A stretch of 64,000 bases of DNA from Paenibacillus hemerocallicola (GCF_006265175.1 NZ_VDCQ01000035.1:29550-93549), one strand, 5' to 3'; positions 44,050 to 53,417 are shown, numbered from the stretch's first letter. Program-made: numbers and translations. Notes: a model not told the origin generated them from the sequence alone.

Positions 44050-45390
44050 TTATCGTTTCCATTCGTCCAGCCGGATCATGGCAGTTTCCTCCGATTGGCG
44101 CAATGCCGTATTCAGATCCAACGTACCGAGCATGGCTTGCTCCGCCAAGCCATTGTAAACGCCGACGATCCGGTTTTCATAGATGCCTTTGACCGGAACG
44201 GGCGCCATCTTGTTGTAAAACAGCGCTTGCCAGTTTTTGTCCTTGAAAGCCGTTTCCTGTCCGAGCGCCTGCTTGACGTCCTTGCTTTGCACGACCGGCA
44301 TATAGCCCTGCTTCGCCAGAGACAACTGAAACTCGTCGGACACCATATACTTCAGCACTTCCATAGCCGCATCTTTGTTTTTCGATATATTCGTAATACC
44401 GAAGTAGGCGGTGTATGGCTGCACGCCGATCCCCGGTTGTTCTTTGAGCGTAGGCACCGACACCCAATCCCAGTTGAAAGCCTTCATCTCGTTTGGCCAG
44501 GTCGGAGCCAGGGCGGATACGTAAGCAAGCATCGCTGTCGAGCGATCCTTCATAAATGCGTTTACGATATGGCTTTTGTTCGTTTTCAAGCTGCTCAGGT
44601 ACTCTTTTACTTCCTGCATTTCCGTCGGCTCGATCAGAAGCTTCTGATAAAAGCTGCGCCACCGGTTGTCCTTGTTGATCGTGGGCTGTTCCGTTTTCTC
44701 GTCCACAACGGGAATGGAATACGGGTTCATATAAAACATATAGGTGGAGAATGGCGCATATCCGATATATTTAGTGTCGCCGTCTTTGCGTGTCAGCCGT
44801 TTGGACAAAGCATATAATTCGTCCCAGGTCATGCCGTTCTTCGGATACTCCACTCCGAATTTGTCGAAAAGATCTTTGTTGTAGTACAACGCCATCGTAT
44901 CCGTATGGATGGGAAGCGCATACAGGCCGTGGGGCGAAGACTGAACTCCGCTAATGATAGAAGGATCGATGCGCCCCAGATCGACCTGATGCTTCTTGAT
45001 CAGTTCGGTCATATCGGACTGCAGGCCGTATTGAATCGCTTCATTCTCGAAGGAGCCGACATTTGCGAAATAAATATCGAATTGGGCTTTGGCCGTGACC
45101 ATTTCCGCGATTCCCGTTCCCGTGCCGCTACGATGGATATATTGGATCGTGTAGTTGGGGAACTTCTCCCTCAACTTGTTGCCGTAGCGAGTATTGAATT
45201 GCTCTGGCGCCAAACCGCTGTGGGAATAAAATAGGACTTCCGCCGGTTCGTTGGTTGTCGTACCCGTTTTTTCACTCTTTCCGGCTTCGCTCGTGCCGTT
45301 TTGCCCGTTCCCCGTGCCGCCGCAACCCGCCACTAAGGTCGTAACCAGCATCGAGGCAAGGATTGCACTTACTTTCGCATGTTTCGGCAT
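44050..45390 (-). CDS. Orphan extracellular solute-binding lipoprotein (locus B)
   Basis: A 446-residue SBP_bac_1 lipoprotein; lipobox LVAGC gives Cys23, followed by a Gly/Asn/Lys linker and EPAEVLFYSHS. Close relative of the locus A protein (shared KFPNYTIQYIH, SKNKDAAMEVLKYMVSDEFQ and the C-terminal LDLNTALRQSEETA). ATG 45390 has AAGGAGGG 9 bases upstream. No permease or ATPase gene is nearby. It is first in a minus-strand operon with the sialidase-fold and FG-GAP proteins, divergent from an AraC regulator. Confidence 0.9.
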   Translation of the reverse strand: MPKHAKVSAILASMLVTTLVAGCGGTGNGQNGTSEAGKSEKTGTTTNEPAEVLFYSHSGLAPEQFNTRYGNKLREKFPNYTIQYIHRSGTGTGIAEMVTAKAQFDIYFANVGSFENEAIQYGLQSDMTELIKKHQVDLGRIDPSIISGVQSSPHGLYALPIHTDTMALYYNKDLFDKFGVEYPKNGMTWDELYALSKRLTRKDGDTKYIGYAPFSTYMFYMNPYSIPVVDEKTEQPTINKDNRWRSFYQKLLIEPTEMQEVKEYLSSLKTNKSHIVNAFMKDRSTAMLAYVSALAPTWPNEMKAFNWDWVSVPTLKEQPGIGVQPYTAYFGITNISKNKDAAMEVLKYMVSDEFQLSLAKQGYMPVVQSKDVKQALGQETAFKDKNWQALFYNKMAPVPVKGIYENRIVGVYNGLAEQAMLGTLDLNTALRQSEETAMIRLDEWKR

Positions 45391-45449
45391 GTCGTTAAAC
45401 CCTCCTTTTTTCTGTTTGTGTAAGCCAAGACCGAGCTCTTAACATAATT

Positions 45450-45478
45450 TTGACGCACTTGACCGCCTCTGTGATAAA
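45450..45478 (+). promoter_or_regulatory. Predicted promoter of the locus B AraC gene
   Basis: TTGACG (45450-45455), a 17-base spacer and GATAAA (45473-45478), 34 bases before the ATG at 45512. The minus-strand promoter for the binding-lipoprotein operon must lie within the same 121-base gap. Confidence 0.45.
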
Positions 45479-45511
45479 ATAAATGCGACTGAGCAACCAA
45501 GGGGGATATTT

Positions 45512-46450
45512 ATGGCGCATTCGCGCGATCTGGCTGCCACCACGTTCTGGGATCGTTTGAATATCAAGGTTCGTGTAGGCTCGCTGCTGTTCGATGTTTT
45601 GCTCAACGACAATATCGTTCCCCGGCCGCTCGAGTATGTGCAGGAAAAGCATAATCACGCCGCCTTCGAGCTTCAATTCATTTGGTCCGGTTCCGGCACT
45701 ATGATCTTCGACGAGACGGAGCAGAAACTTGGAAGCGGTTCCATTCATCTGATCGGACCGAACATCTTTCATGGGGTCAAGCCGGACGAGAACGATCCTG
45801 TAGTCCGCAGTACGCTTCGCTTTACATTCCGGGAGGATAAAGAGAGCGACCCCTGGTTCCCCCGGACGGAAGCGGAGCAATTGGAAACCGTGCTGTCCGG
45901 TGTGAATTACTGCCGGCTGCCCGTCGATGCGGATCATGAAATGTTGTTCCGCCTTGTGGATGAGGTCCGATATGAAATCGAGACTCCTTCGCTGGGCTCG
46001 TACACGAACGTGCAAAGCTTGTTCGCGCAGATCATCGTTCGAGTCGCGCGCGCGATCCGGCTGGATAGCGGAACGACTGTCGAATACGCCATACCGAGCA
46101 GAGTCAAGGACGATTTGCGCTCCCACCTCATCGATATTTTTTTCATGGGATACCGGCAAAATCTGACCCTGGAAATGCTCGCCGAACAATTAAGTTTAAG
46201 CACCAAGCAAGTCAACCGGCTTCTCAAGAGGTACTTCCAAACCTCTTTCAAACAAAAACTGCTCGATACAAGAATCGAAGTGGCCAAGGACCTGCTGCGT
46301 ACAAGCGATTTGCCTGTGGAGCATATCGCCGGGGAAGTCGGCTGCGTTTCAACCCATCGGTTCTATTACCTGTTTCAGAAAAAGATGGGGATGACCCCGA
46401 CCGAGTACAGAAGCAGAAATCATGACGGTATTGGCCGTACCGATCCTTGA
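45512..46450 (+). CDS. AraC-family transcriptional regulator of locus B
   Basis: A 312-residue regulator: N-terminal cupin-like domain (EKHNHAAFELQFIWSGSGTM, IHLIGPNIFHGVKP) and C-terminal AraC double HTH (LTLEMLAEQLSLSTKQVNRL, LPVEHIAGEVGCVSTHRFYY, GMTPTEYRSRN). ATG 45512 follows a GGGGGAT site. Divergent from the binding-lipoprotein operon, so it is the likely activator of locus B. Confidence 0.9.
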   Translation: MAHSRDLAATTFWDRLNIKVRVGSLLFDVLLNDNIVPRPLEYVQEKHNHAAFELQFIWSGSGTMIFDETEQKLGSGSIHLIGPNIFHGVKPDENDPVVRSTLRFTFREDKESDPWFPRTEAEQLETVLSGVNYCRLPVDADHEMLFRLVDEVRYEIETPSLGSYTNVQSLFAQIIVRVARAIRLDSGTTVEYAIPSRVKDDLRSHLIDIFFMGYRQNLTLEMLAEQLSLSTKQVNRLLKRYFQTSFKQKLLDTRIEVAKDLLRTSDLPVEHIAGEVGCVSTHRFYYLFQKKMGMTPTEYRSRNHDGIGRTDP

Positions 46451-46612
46451 TCAAACGATCGGCTTCACCTCCCTTCGCTCCCAAGTGTACCGGCAATAAA
46501 TGGAATCGACAATCAACGAAGCGGACATCTTTTGCAACGGAATGTCCCGTTTTGAGGCTTGAAAACTGCAAAAGCCGACACGGAAATCCGATTTGGCCCC
46601 ACCTGACTTTCC

Positions 46613-46807
46613 ATGTTTCCGCTAACCGCCGAATCGTACATCATCACACCTTCTCCAATTTCTACTCGACAAAACGATATCAACAGGGCCCGCCAGCAGG
46701 AAGACTATCAAGATTTAGGTGCAGATTACTTTGAGAAACGAAACCAGGACGCTTTCGTCAGGCAAACTGTTCGAAAGCTGGAGAACCTTGGCTTTATGCA
46801 AGCCTAG
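46613..46807 (+). pseudogene. C-terminal remnant of an insertion-sequence transposase
   Basis: A 64-codon open frame whose second half (DYQDLGADYFEKRNQDAFVR, QTVRKLENLGF) resembles the very end of IS transposases, where a Y-x2-LG-x-DYF block precedes a final L-x2-LG strand. Nothing of the catalytic core is present and I cannot name the IS family with confidence. No terminal repeats were found. It is a dead trace of a mobile element between the AraC gene and the siderophore-binding gene. Confidence 0.45.
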
Positions 46808-46820
46808 CCTTTGTACGCAG

Positions 46821-46850
46821 AAAACCGCCATTGTTTGAAATGGCGGTTTT
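46821..46850. terminator. Bidirectional terminator
   Basis: AAAACCGCCATT (46821-46832) pairs perfectly with AATGGCGGTTTT (46839-46850), loop 6, with T-runs on both strands. It ends the minus-strand siderophore-binding gene (stop at 46904) and plus-strand transcription from the AraC side. Confidence 0.9.
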
Positions 46851-46903
46851 CGTGACAATAGTATGAGCACGAATAGCTCCGATTTTTGATAATAAAATTT
46901 TGA

Positions 46904-47914
46904 TCAACGGGAGCTGTTTTTATTAATGTCGAAGTAAAAGAAAAGATCATCCAGCAACGCTTTAGCCGCTATGGGACCTCCGCCCAAATTCCAGGTCACG
47001 ACGTTGACTTTGAAATATTTCTCGTTTTGTACCCCTTTCAAGCTCTTCCAGAGCGGATGGCTGGTCCACTCCGTTTGAGTATTGCCTGTCGCCGGGGCGT
47101 TATCCTGGTTCAGTTGCGTAATATCGAAGATGATATCTCCATCGAGTTGGGACATATGCTCCTTGGACGTCAGGGAGACGACGGTTTTTCCAGGAACCTG
47201 TTGAACCTTCGGCCGGACTAATCCAAGCTCTTGAAAGATCGTCCCGGCAAATCCCGTAACGAAGAAGCGGGACGATCCGTCTTTTTCAAAGCGTATGATA
47301 GATGCCTCCGTATTTGACAGACGGTTCCCCATTTTTTGTTTGAATTCCTGAACCTTGGTGTCCCACTCCTTCATTACTGCCGCAGCTTCCGCTTCCTTGT
47401 ACAATGCTTCCCCGGCCAGCATTACGTTCGTCTTCCAATCGAAAACATCGTTCATCATAATTGTTGGAGCGATAGCGGAGAGCTGTGGATAAATTTTCTC
47501 TTGCTCCGCTCTCGACTTGGCTCCGATGATTAAATCCGGCTTCAGTGATGTGATAACCTCAAGATTCGGCTGGGTAAGGGCTCCGACACTTTTGACTCCG
47601 CTCATCTGAGCTCGGAGGTAGTGAAACCAGGGTCTTTCCTCCGAGGACTCGACAGCTCCGACAGACTTGGCTCCAATCGCTACGCCGATATCTACCATCC
47701 CTTGGAATAGGTAGACAACCCGTTCGGGTGCTTTCTTCAGAGTAACGGTCCCCATTGCGTGTGTAATGATCTTCTCTGTTGAGTCAAGAGTACCGCTCGT
47801 CTGTTTGCCTGGTTCGGCGGCAATTCGATCGCTGCCGGCTCCGGGGGCAGCTGCGCTGCAGCCGACCACAGATAGTCCGAATATAATCGCCAATAATAGA
47901 TGAACAAGCTTCAT
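46904..47914 (-). CDS. Iron-siderophore substrate-binding lipoprotein (second copy)
   Basis: A 336-residue class III binding protein; lipobox LSVVGC gives Cys19. Family blocks include TVTLKKAPERVVYLFQGMVD, LEVITSLKPDLIIGAKSR and the C-terminal VNVVTWNLGGGPIAAKALLD. ATG 47914 follows GGGGAG; the frame extends six codons further. It stands alone, with a perfect Fur box upstream and a strong terminator downstream, so permease and ATPase must be encoded elsewhere. It differs from the 1920-2957 protein and probably binds a different ferric siderophore. Confidence 0.9.
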   Translation of the reverse strand: MKLVHLLLAIIFGLSVVGCSAAAPGAGSDRIAAEPGKQTSGTLDSTEKIITHAMGTVTLKKAPERVVYLFQGMVDIGVAIGAKSVGAVESSEERPWFHYLRAQMSGVKSVGALTQPNLEVITSLKPDLIIGAKSRAEQEKIYPQLSAIAPTIMMNDVFDWKTNVMLAGEALYKEAEAAAVMKEWDTKVQEFKQKMGNRLSNTEASIIRFEKDGSSRFFVTGFAGTIFQELGLVRPKVQQVPGKTVVSLTSKEHMSQLDGDIIFDITQLNQDNAPATGNTQTEWTSHPLWKSLKGVQNEKYFKVNVVTWNLGGGPIAAKALLDDLFFYFDINKNSSR

Positions 47915-47953
47915 TTCCGTAGCTCTCCCCACTCTTATGAATTGATAACATAT

Positions 47954-47968
47954 TGATAATGATTATCA
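47954..47968. promoter_or_regulatory. Perfect Fur box upstream of the second siderophore-binding gene
   Basis: TGATAATGATTATCA matches all positions of the 7-1-7 Fur consensus and is extended by TTATTGAT. It lies 40 bases upstream of the start at 47914. Confidence 0.92.
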
Positions 47969-48196
47969 TTATTGATTATATTTTCGGTTTTATTATTTGT
48001 ACATATTCAATATTATCAACTTTTCATATACTATTTTGTTTCTCTTGCCCTCCTTACCTGACTGGTATTCTCCATTTCGGTATACCGGGACCACACCAAC
48101 CGATTTTTCGAAGACAACGTTTTTGTAGTTAGGCAATCAGGGGACCCGTTTGTTGCAGCAGCAGATGGTAAACTGCTCTGCTCTTTGTTACGCAAG

Positions 48197-48228
48197 AAGG
48201 CCGTTTCTCCCTGAGGGGAAACGGCCTT
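48197..48228. terminator. Strong hairpin in a gene-free stretch
   Basis: AAGGCCGTTTCTCC (48197-48210) pairs with GGGGAAACGGCCTT (48215-48228), with one mismatch, and is followed by TCGCTTGTTT on the plus strand. It lies about 215 bases past the PL6 gene stop. The remaining 47990-48444 sequence holds no gene I can support. Confidence 0.6.
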
Positions 48229-48444
48229 TCGCTTGTTTGAAGTCGGTGCCTGGTTGCGGACACCCGCATTGTACGCGAAAAACGGCGTGTTGCGGCCCGG
48301 AGCCGCTTCGCTTGTATGCCGACCGCATGCACTGGGCATAGACCGCGTTTAACGATACGCTCATGCACGATTGTCCGTTTCTCGACTACCCCGGATCATT
48401 ACCACGAGGCCCGTTCCCGAACAACAGCAACTCTGTCCTTCCGC

Positions 48445-50508
48445 TTATTCGCTCTCGGCGATGCGTATGTCGTCCACATAAAACGTACCGGTCCGGTTGC
48501 CGACGGTAGTGAAGCGGAACAGGCTGACGCCCGATGCCGATATATTTTCAAAAGGCGTCTCCGTATCGAATAGCAGATTGGCCCCTTCGTATATGCGGAT
48601 CGACTTCGTCGCCTCCGTCCCATCGAAATCGATCACGAACCTGTACCACGTATCGGTTTGGAACGTTTCAACCGTACGGGTCCGGGTCGCTCCGTTCTGG
48701 TACTCGAAGGTGCCGTCATAGAAAAATCCGATCCACTCCACATTCCTCGTTCCAACTGTCGTATCCTCCAGCCTGAACACGAGTCTGTCCTGGTTTTTCG
48801 CCATCGCCCACCATTCCACGGTGCCTTTGACGATCGGGTCGAACCGCCGGATCGCCCCGTAAGCCGCCGTCGTACTCGTATCGACAACACGCACCGCCTT
48901 CGTTCCGCTGACGGAATAGACGTTCTCGACCACCGTCACCTCCGGCTGCGCGTTCGTCCAGCCTTGCTGTCCGTTCAGCGGTCCCGCATCGGCATCCTCG
49001 AAGTCGAAGAGCAGAGATACGGACGCAGGCGGCTCCGGCGCGACCGGCCTTTTCCAATCCGCCCCCGTCCGGCTGTCGAGACTGTCGTAAGGCGCCAATC
49101 CCGTCACCGACAGCGGCGTCGGAATCGCCGGGTGGTCCGTGTACACGTATTCGATCACGCTGCTGTCCGTCGTCGAGATGTTGCCTACGTTCGCCGCCGA
49201 TTTCAGAACAGAGACGTTGTTCGCAAAATCGCCGATCGGATCATAGAACGCAGCGATTGCCGTTTCTTTCACATAATCTTTTGCCCCATTCGAGATAAAT
49301 ACGCGGTTGTCGGAAACATCATTGTCGATCGGGAGCAAATTCCACGAACCGGGATTGTAGTTCGTTCCGAATCGCATGCCGGTGCCCGCGGGATCGACGA
49401 TCACATTGCCGATAATCCGGCTCTCCTCCGACTGGTAATACGGCGCGGCCACCGTCGGCGTTTGGCCGTTCGCCGTATCGGCTGCCGGCAGTTGAATGCC
49501 GACATTGCCGCCGAGCAAATAATTGTTCTCGATCGATTGATCATAGCCGTACGTGCGGATGCCTTTCTCCGTATTCTCGAAATAGTTGTCATAAATCCGG
49601 TTGCTGTCGCCGAGACGGATGGTCAACCCGGAAGCATTGTCCCGGAACGTATTGCGGTATATTTCGTTGCCGCTCGACTTGACGCTGACGATCTCGCTTC
49701 CGTCACCAATGATCCCTTCGAACAAATTGTCGTATACCTTCGTATGAAACACGTTGTGCACCACTTTGCCCTGCCCGAGCTGCACCGCTTCGAATCCGTT
49801 GGAGTTGCCCGGATACACGTCGCTCACGCGCGGAATTTGATAGAATAGATTGGCGTATACCTCGTTGTAAACGTTGTTTACATCGGCGGGCGTATGTCCG
49901 TTGTACAGCGCGACGCTCTGCCCTTCGCTGCGGTCGAACGTGTTGTGATGAATCGCGTTGTAAGCCGAGCCGTTACGGATACCGACGATTTTGGTCGTCG
50001 GCGAAACGCCGTTGCGATAAAAATAGTTGCGCTTCACTTCCACGTGGCTCGAACCGTCCATCACGAGCGAATTGCCCGACTCCACCTCATCGAACAAAAA
50101 TCCGCTGAAGGTCAAATATTGGCTGTCCTTGATCGTAATAACCGACTCCCCGGTGAAGACGACTTCGCCGTCTACCTCGGCTCGGACCGTCACCGGCCCC
50201 GGCCCGCCGTACGTAATCGTCACATTCGCATCGGCATATGTACCGGATTCCACCAGAAAAGTGTCGCCGGGCAATGCCGCATCCAAAGCGGCTTGCAGTC
50301 CCGACAGCGGTACGGTCGTCACGGATAGGCGGGTCATCGTGCCGCCGGTCGGCCGAACGCAACCCGAAGGGCACTGCGCACCCTCCGCTCCGAATGCTCG
50401 ATTCGCCTGGACACCGCTTTCCGGAAGCAGCAAGCCCACCGCGAGCAGGGCGGCGATGCTCCCGCGGGCAATCGATTGACAAGAACGAGGTTCCGTAACT
50501 TTCTTCAT
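48445..50508 (-). CDS. Secreted PL6-type beta-helix polysaccharide lyase with C-terminal jelly-roll domain
   Basis: A 687-residue secreted protein. A signal peptide (SIAALLAVGLLLPESGVQA) precedes a parallel beta-helix (about 60-470) of the chondroitinase-B/alginate-lyase PL6 type: SGLQAALDAALPGDTFLVES, VRAEVDGEVVFTGESVITI, YLTFSGFLFDEVESG and HVEVKRNYFYRNG. Residues about 500-687 form a LamG/concanavalin-like carbohydrate-binding module (FDFEDADAGPLNGQQGW, WYRFVIDFDGTEATKSIRI, FYVDDIRIAE). PL6 enzymes cleave alginate or dermatan sulfate by beta-elimination, giving unsaturated uronates. It follows the orphan binding-lipoprotein gene by 252 bases, which contain no further gene. Confidence 0.82.
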   Translation of the reverse strand: MKKVTEPRSCQSIARGSIAALLAVGLLLPESGVQANRAFGAEGAQCPSGCVRPTGGTMTRLSVTTVPLSGLQAALDAALPGDTFLVESGTYADANVTITYGGPGPVTVRAEVDGEVVFTGESVITIKDSQYLTFSGFLFDEVESGNSLVMDGSSHVEVKRNYFYRNGVSPTTKIVGIRNGSAYNAIHHNTFDRSEGQSVALYNGHTPADVNNVYNEVYANLFYQIPRVSDVYPGNSNGFEAVQLGQGKVVHNVFHTKVYDNLFEGIIGDGSEIVSVKSSGNEIYRNTFRDNASGLTIRLGDSNRIYDNYFENTEKGIRTYGYDQSIENNYLLGGNVGIQLPAADTANGQTPTVAAPYYQSEESRIIGNVIVDPAGTGMRFGTNYNPGSWNLLPIDNDVSDNRVFISNGAKDYVKETAIAAFYDPIGDFANNVSVLKSAANVGNISTTDSSVIEYVYTDHPAIPTPLSVTGLAPYDSLDSRTGADWKRPVAPEPPASVSLLFDFEDADAGPLNGQQGWTNAQPEVTVVENVYSVSGTKAVRVVDTSTTAAYGAIRRFDPIVKGTVEWWAMAKNQDRLVFRLEDTTVGTRNVEWIGFFYDGTFEYQNGATRTRTVETFQTDTWYRFVIDFDGTEATKSIRIYEGANLLFDTETPFENISASGVSLFRFTTVGNRTGTFYVDDIRIAESE

Positions 50509-50760
50509 CCCTATCCCTCCATTTCAAATTGGGGCGGGGGGGTGGACGCAATGATGTCAGGTTAAGCAGCTATAGCCCCCGACGCTTGGTCTTTAAAAAT
50601 TTAATGGCTTTTGTCTGCATATCGCGTTTGAAAGAGCTATCCTTTACGACGGGAATGATGTTGCGCTGAAGTGGTCGGCGCACACTGACGCAAGCGTCTT
50701 TCGGTACGCATTTCGGCGTCGCATGGCAGCGGACTGCGCCATCGCGCCCCGGCTTGCTCC

Positions 50761-52095
50761 TTACTTGCCCGCCGCAGCCGCGATCGCCTTGTCGGCCCTC
50801 TCCGCCGCTTCGCGAAGCGCCGTGTTCACGTCCTTGCCTGCCGCATATTGGCCGAGCGCCTCCAGCACTTCTTTGTCCGTGATGTCCTGGTAGCGCGTCT
50901 TCATCGTCGGGACGGCGAATTTGCCCGGTACGAGCGAGCTTACGCGCTTGCCCTTATAGATCGGGTTGCTCGCGCCGAACTTCTCCATCAGCTTGGCCGG
51001 GTCGCGGATGACCGGAAACGCCCCTCTTTCGGCCAGCCACGTCTGATAATCCAGCGAGGTCACGTAGTCCAGCACCTGGAAGGCCGCATCCCGCTTCTTG
51101 CTCATGCTTGTAATATAAAAGTAATTCGGGTACGCCTGCGGTCCGACGTTCGGCGCGTCCGCTAAGAACGGCAGCTGGACCGCATCCCAGTTCATATCCC
51201 CGAACGTTGTGCCGGATCCGCTGAGCGACAAAAACATCGCGATATCCAGGGACTTGTAGAAGGGCTCCCGCTGCGTGCCAAGGTTGAATTTGTTATTCGG
51301 CAGCTCGTTGCCCGGAATTTTGTAGAAACGCGCCAAATTTTCGAACGAGCGGACAAACTTATCGGCTGTGAACAGCGCTTTGTTCGTCGTCCCGTCGACA
51401 TGAGGCGCGGACAGCTGGTTCAAAAACATGAGGTGCTGGAACGCGATCGTCAGTCCTCTGTATTGCACCCCGCCGTCCTGACGTGTCATCTTCTGGGCGA
51501 GGGCGTACAGCTCGTCCCAGGTCATGCCGTCCTTCGGATAAGCTACGCCGAACTTGTCAAATAAGTCTTTGTTGTAGAATAGAGCGGCGGACGAGTTCGT
51601 GACCGGCAAGCCATAGATGCCGCCGCCTGCCAGCTGCCGCTGAATGTCGACCATGGACGGCTCCAGACGGGACAAATCGTAGCCGAATTTTTTGATCAGA
51701 TCGCTGATGTCGCTTTGCGCGCCGTAATTCAACAGAAACGTGGGCGTCAAGCCTACCGAGGCGAGCATGATGTCGACCGTCTCGCCGGCCGCCAGCAAGT
51801 TCGGGAACGTCTGGCTGTTCTCCTGCGTGATGAATTTGATCGTGTAATTGGGGAACTTCTTGGCGATCGGATCGCCGTATTCCTCCATAAACCGCTCTTT
51901 CGTCCAACCGTTGGACGTGTTATAGAATACCAGCTCTGCAGGCTCGTTCGCGGCTTTGGCCGCTTCGGCCGCAGGGCTCGTTTTCGCATCGCTTCCGACG
52001 GATGGTTCCGTACCAGCCGCCCCTCCGCTGCAAGCGGTCAGCATGCCGATGAGACCGCTTGCAGCTGCCAAGAACTTCAGTTTTTTTCTGTTCAT
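50761..52095 (-). CDS. Orphan extracellular solute-binding lipoprotein (locus C)
   Basis: A 444-residue SBP_bac_1 lipoprotein; lipobox MLTAC gives Cys22, followed by a Gly/Ser/Lys linker and EPAELVFYNTSNG. It is the third member of the family at 6567-7907 and 44050-45390 (KFPNYTIKFITQ, DGMTWDELYALAQKMTRQDG, DVNTALREAAERADKAI). ATG 52095 has GGGGAGGAA 6 bases upstream. A perfect cre site lies about 150 bases upstream, and the PL6-type lyase gene is downstream. No permease is near. It likely binds lyase products. Confidence 0.9.
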   Translation of the reverse strand: MNRKKLKFLAAASGLIGMLTACSGGAAGTEPSVGSDAKTSPAAEAAKAANEPAELVFYNTSNGWTKERFMEEYGDPIAKKFPNYTIKFITQENSQTFPNLLAAGETVDIMLASVGLTPTFLLNYGAQSDISDLIKKFGYDLSRLEPSMVDIQRQLAGGGIYGLPVTNSSAALFYNKDLFDKFGVAYPKDGMTWDELYALAQKMTRQDGGVQYRGLTIAFQHLMFLNQLSAPHVDGTTNKALFTADKFVRSFENLARFYKIPGNELPNNKFNLGTQREPFYKSLDIAMFLSLSGSGTTFGDMNWDAVQLPFLADAPNVGPQAYPNYFYITSMSKKRDAAFQVLDYVTSLDYQTWLAERGAFPVIRDPAKLMEKFGASNPIYKGKRVSSLVPGKFAVPTMKTRYQDITDKEVLEALGQYAAGKDVNTALREAAERADKAIAAAAGK

Positions 52096-52241
52096 TGCAA
52101 TTCCTCCCCTTTTTCATCAATTTGCAGATCAAATTTGTCGGCGGCGCAATGCGGATACCCGTTTCGGTATGTAAATATGAGCGATTGGCCGATAACGAAG
52201 CGAATGAGAAAGAGATATCGCACCCGGTTGCAGCATCATAA

Positions 52242-52255
52242 TGTAATCGCTTACA
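52242..52255. promoter_or_regulatory. Perfect cre (CcpA) site upstream of the locus C binding-lipoprotein gene
   Basis: TGTAATCGCTTACA fits the cre consensus TGWAANCGNTNWCA at every position. It is in the 332-base gap between the dehydrogenase and lipoprotein genes; a GC-rich imperfect hairpin at 52335-52367 lies after the dehydrogenase stop. Catabolite repression by glucose is expected. Confidence 0.8.
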
Positions 52256-52427
52256 CTTGGCTTGACGATCACATTTCAACGACAGCTCTTGCTCGTTTTT
52301 GAACACCGGCCCCTCCTCTCCCATCTTTCCGCCCGCCTCCTGGCCCGATTCGACAATCGGGCGGGAGGACGCGAGCAAAACAACGTGGATCATGATTTTC
52401 GCGATTCGCAACAGCCGTGCCGCGACG

Positions 52428-53417
52428 TCAAGCAAGTACCGCCAGTTGCGTCTGACGCACCTCTCCTTGGAGCGGCAACCCTTCCTTCAGACGCTCAAGC
52501 TCCTCCACCGCGAATTGCCCCAAGCGGCGGACCCCGTTGTTGACCGCCCCGGCGATATGCGGGGTGATGATGCAATTCGGCAGGAGGCGCAGCGGATGAT
52601 CCGCCGCAGGCGGCTCCGGATCGGTTACATCGAGACAGGCGAGCAGCCTTCCTTTCCCCAGTTCCTCTGCAAGCGCTTCCTCGTCCACGATCGAACCTCT
52701 GGCGGTGTTGATCAGGATCGCATCGTCCTTCATCAATGCGAGACGTTCCCCGTTGATCATCCGATACGTGGACGGTAGCGACGGGGCGTGAATCGAGACG
52801 ACGTCGCACGTCGCAAGCAGCGTCTCCAGATCGGTCTTGTTCGCGCCCATTGCCTCGATTTCCTTCGCCTCCAGCACCGGATCGTACACGTACACGTCCA
52901 CGGCGAACTGGCGCAATAACCGGATATAATGCTGGCCCGCGCGTCCCCCGCCGATGACGCCGACGGCAATCTCGTACAGTTCGCGCACCTGCCCCCTGCC
53001 CTTGCTCCACCCGCCCTGCCGGGTTTGTCGCGTCAGCTCCCACATATTTTTCAATGAGGCGATCGTGAGGCCGAGAGCGGTCTCGGCGACCCCGACGGCC
53101 AGTGCATCGTTTCCGCTCGACACCCGGATTCCGCGCTCCCACAGTTCCGGAGTCGCCACTTTTTTGACCGATCCGGCGGCATGAATGACCGCCCGCAAAT
53201 TCGGGGCCCTGTCGAGAAGCGGCTTCGTGAGCGGCAGGCTCCCCCACGACGTCACAACAGCATCCGCCCCCACCATCAGCTTGCCGATCGCCTCATCGTC
53301 GGAAGGCCCTTCCCATTCATTGCGGACGATCTCGCCGAGCGACGACAGCCGTTTCCAGTGTCGTTCGGAGAACAATCGCAACTGACCCGCGGGAGGGGGA
53401 ATTATCGCAATCTTCAA
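52428..53417 (-). CDS. D-isomer-specific 2-hydroxyacid dehydrogenase
   Basis: A 329-residue NAD(P)-dependent enzyme. The Rossmann motif is GVIGGGRAG near 153-161, and the catalytic triad is visible as Arg240 (INTARGSIVDEEAL), Glu268 (DVTDPEPP) and His287 (ITPHIAG). It reduces 2-keto acids or oxidises D-2-hydroxyacids; beside a predicted uronate lyase and UxaA protein it may act on a sugar-acid intermediate. The start is a TTG at 53417, 10 bases after GGGAG. A consensus promoter with an overlapping palindrome lies upstream. Confidence 0.88.
   Translation of the reverse strand: MKIAIIPPPAGQLRLFSERHWKRLSSLGEIVRNEWEGPSDDEAIGKLMVGADAVVTSWGSLPLTKPLLDRAPNLRAVIHAAGSVKKVATPELWERGIRVSSGNDALAVGVAETALGLTIASLKNMWELTRQTRQGGWSKGRGQVRELYEIAVGVIGGGRAGQHYIRLLRQFAVDVYVYDPVLEAKEIEAMGANKTDLETLLATCDVVSIHAPSLPSTYRMINGERLALMKDDAILINTARGSIVDEEALAEELGKGRLLACLDVTDPEPPAADHPLRLLPNCIITPHIAGAVNNGVRRLGQFAVEELERLKEGLPLQGEVRQTQLAVLA

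Noticed and set aside
48031..48339. 102-codon minus-strand frame
   Set aside because: It spans a strong terminator-like hairpin and has no ribosome site or family resemblance.
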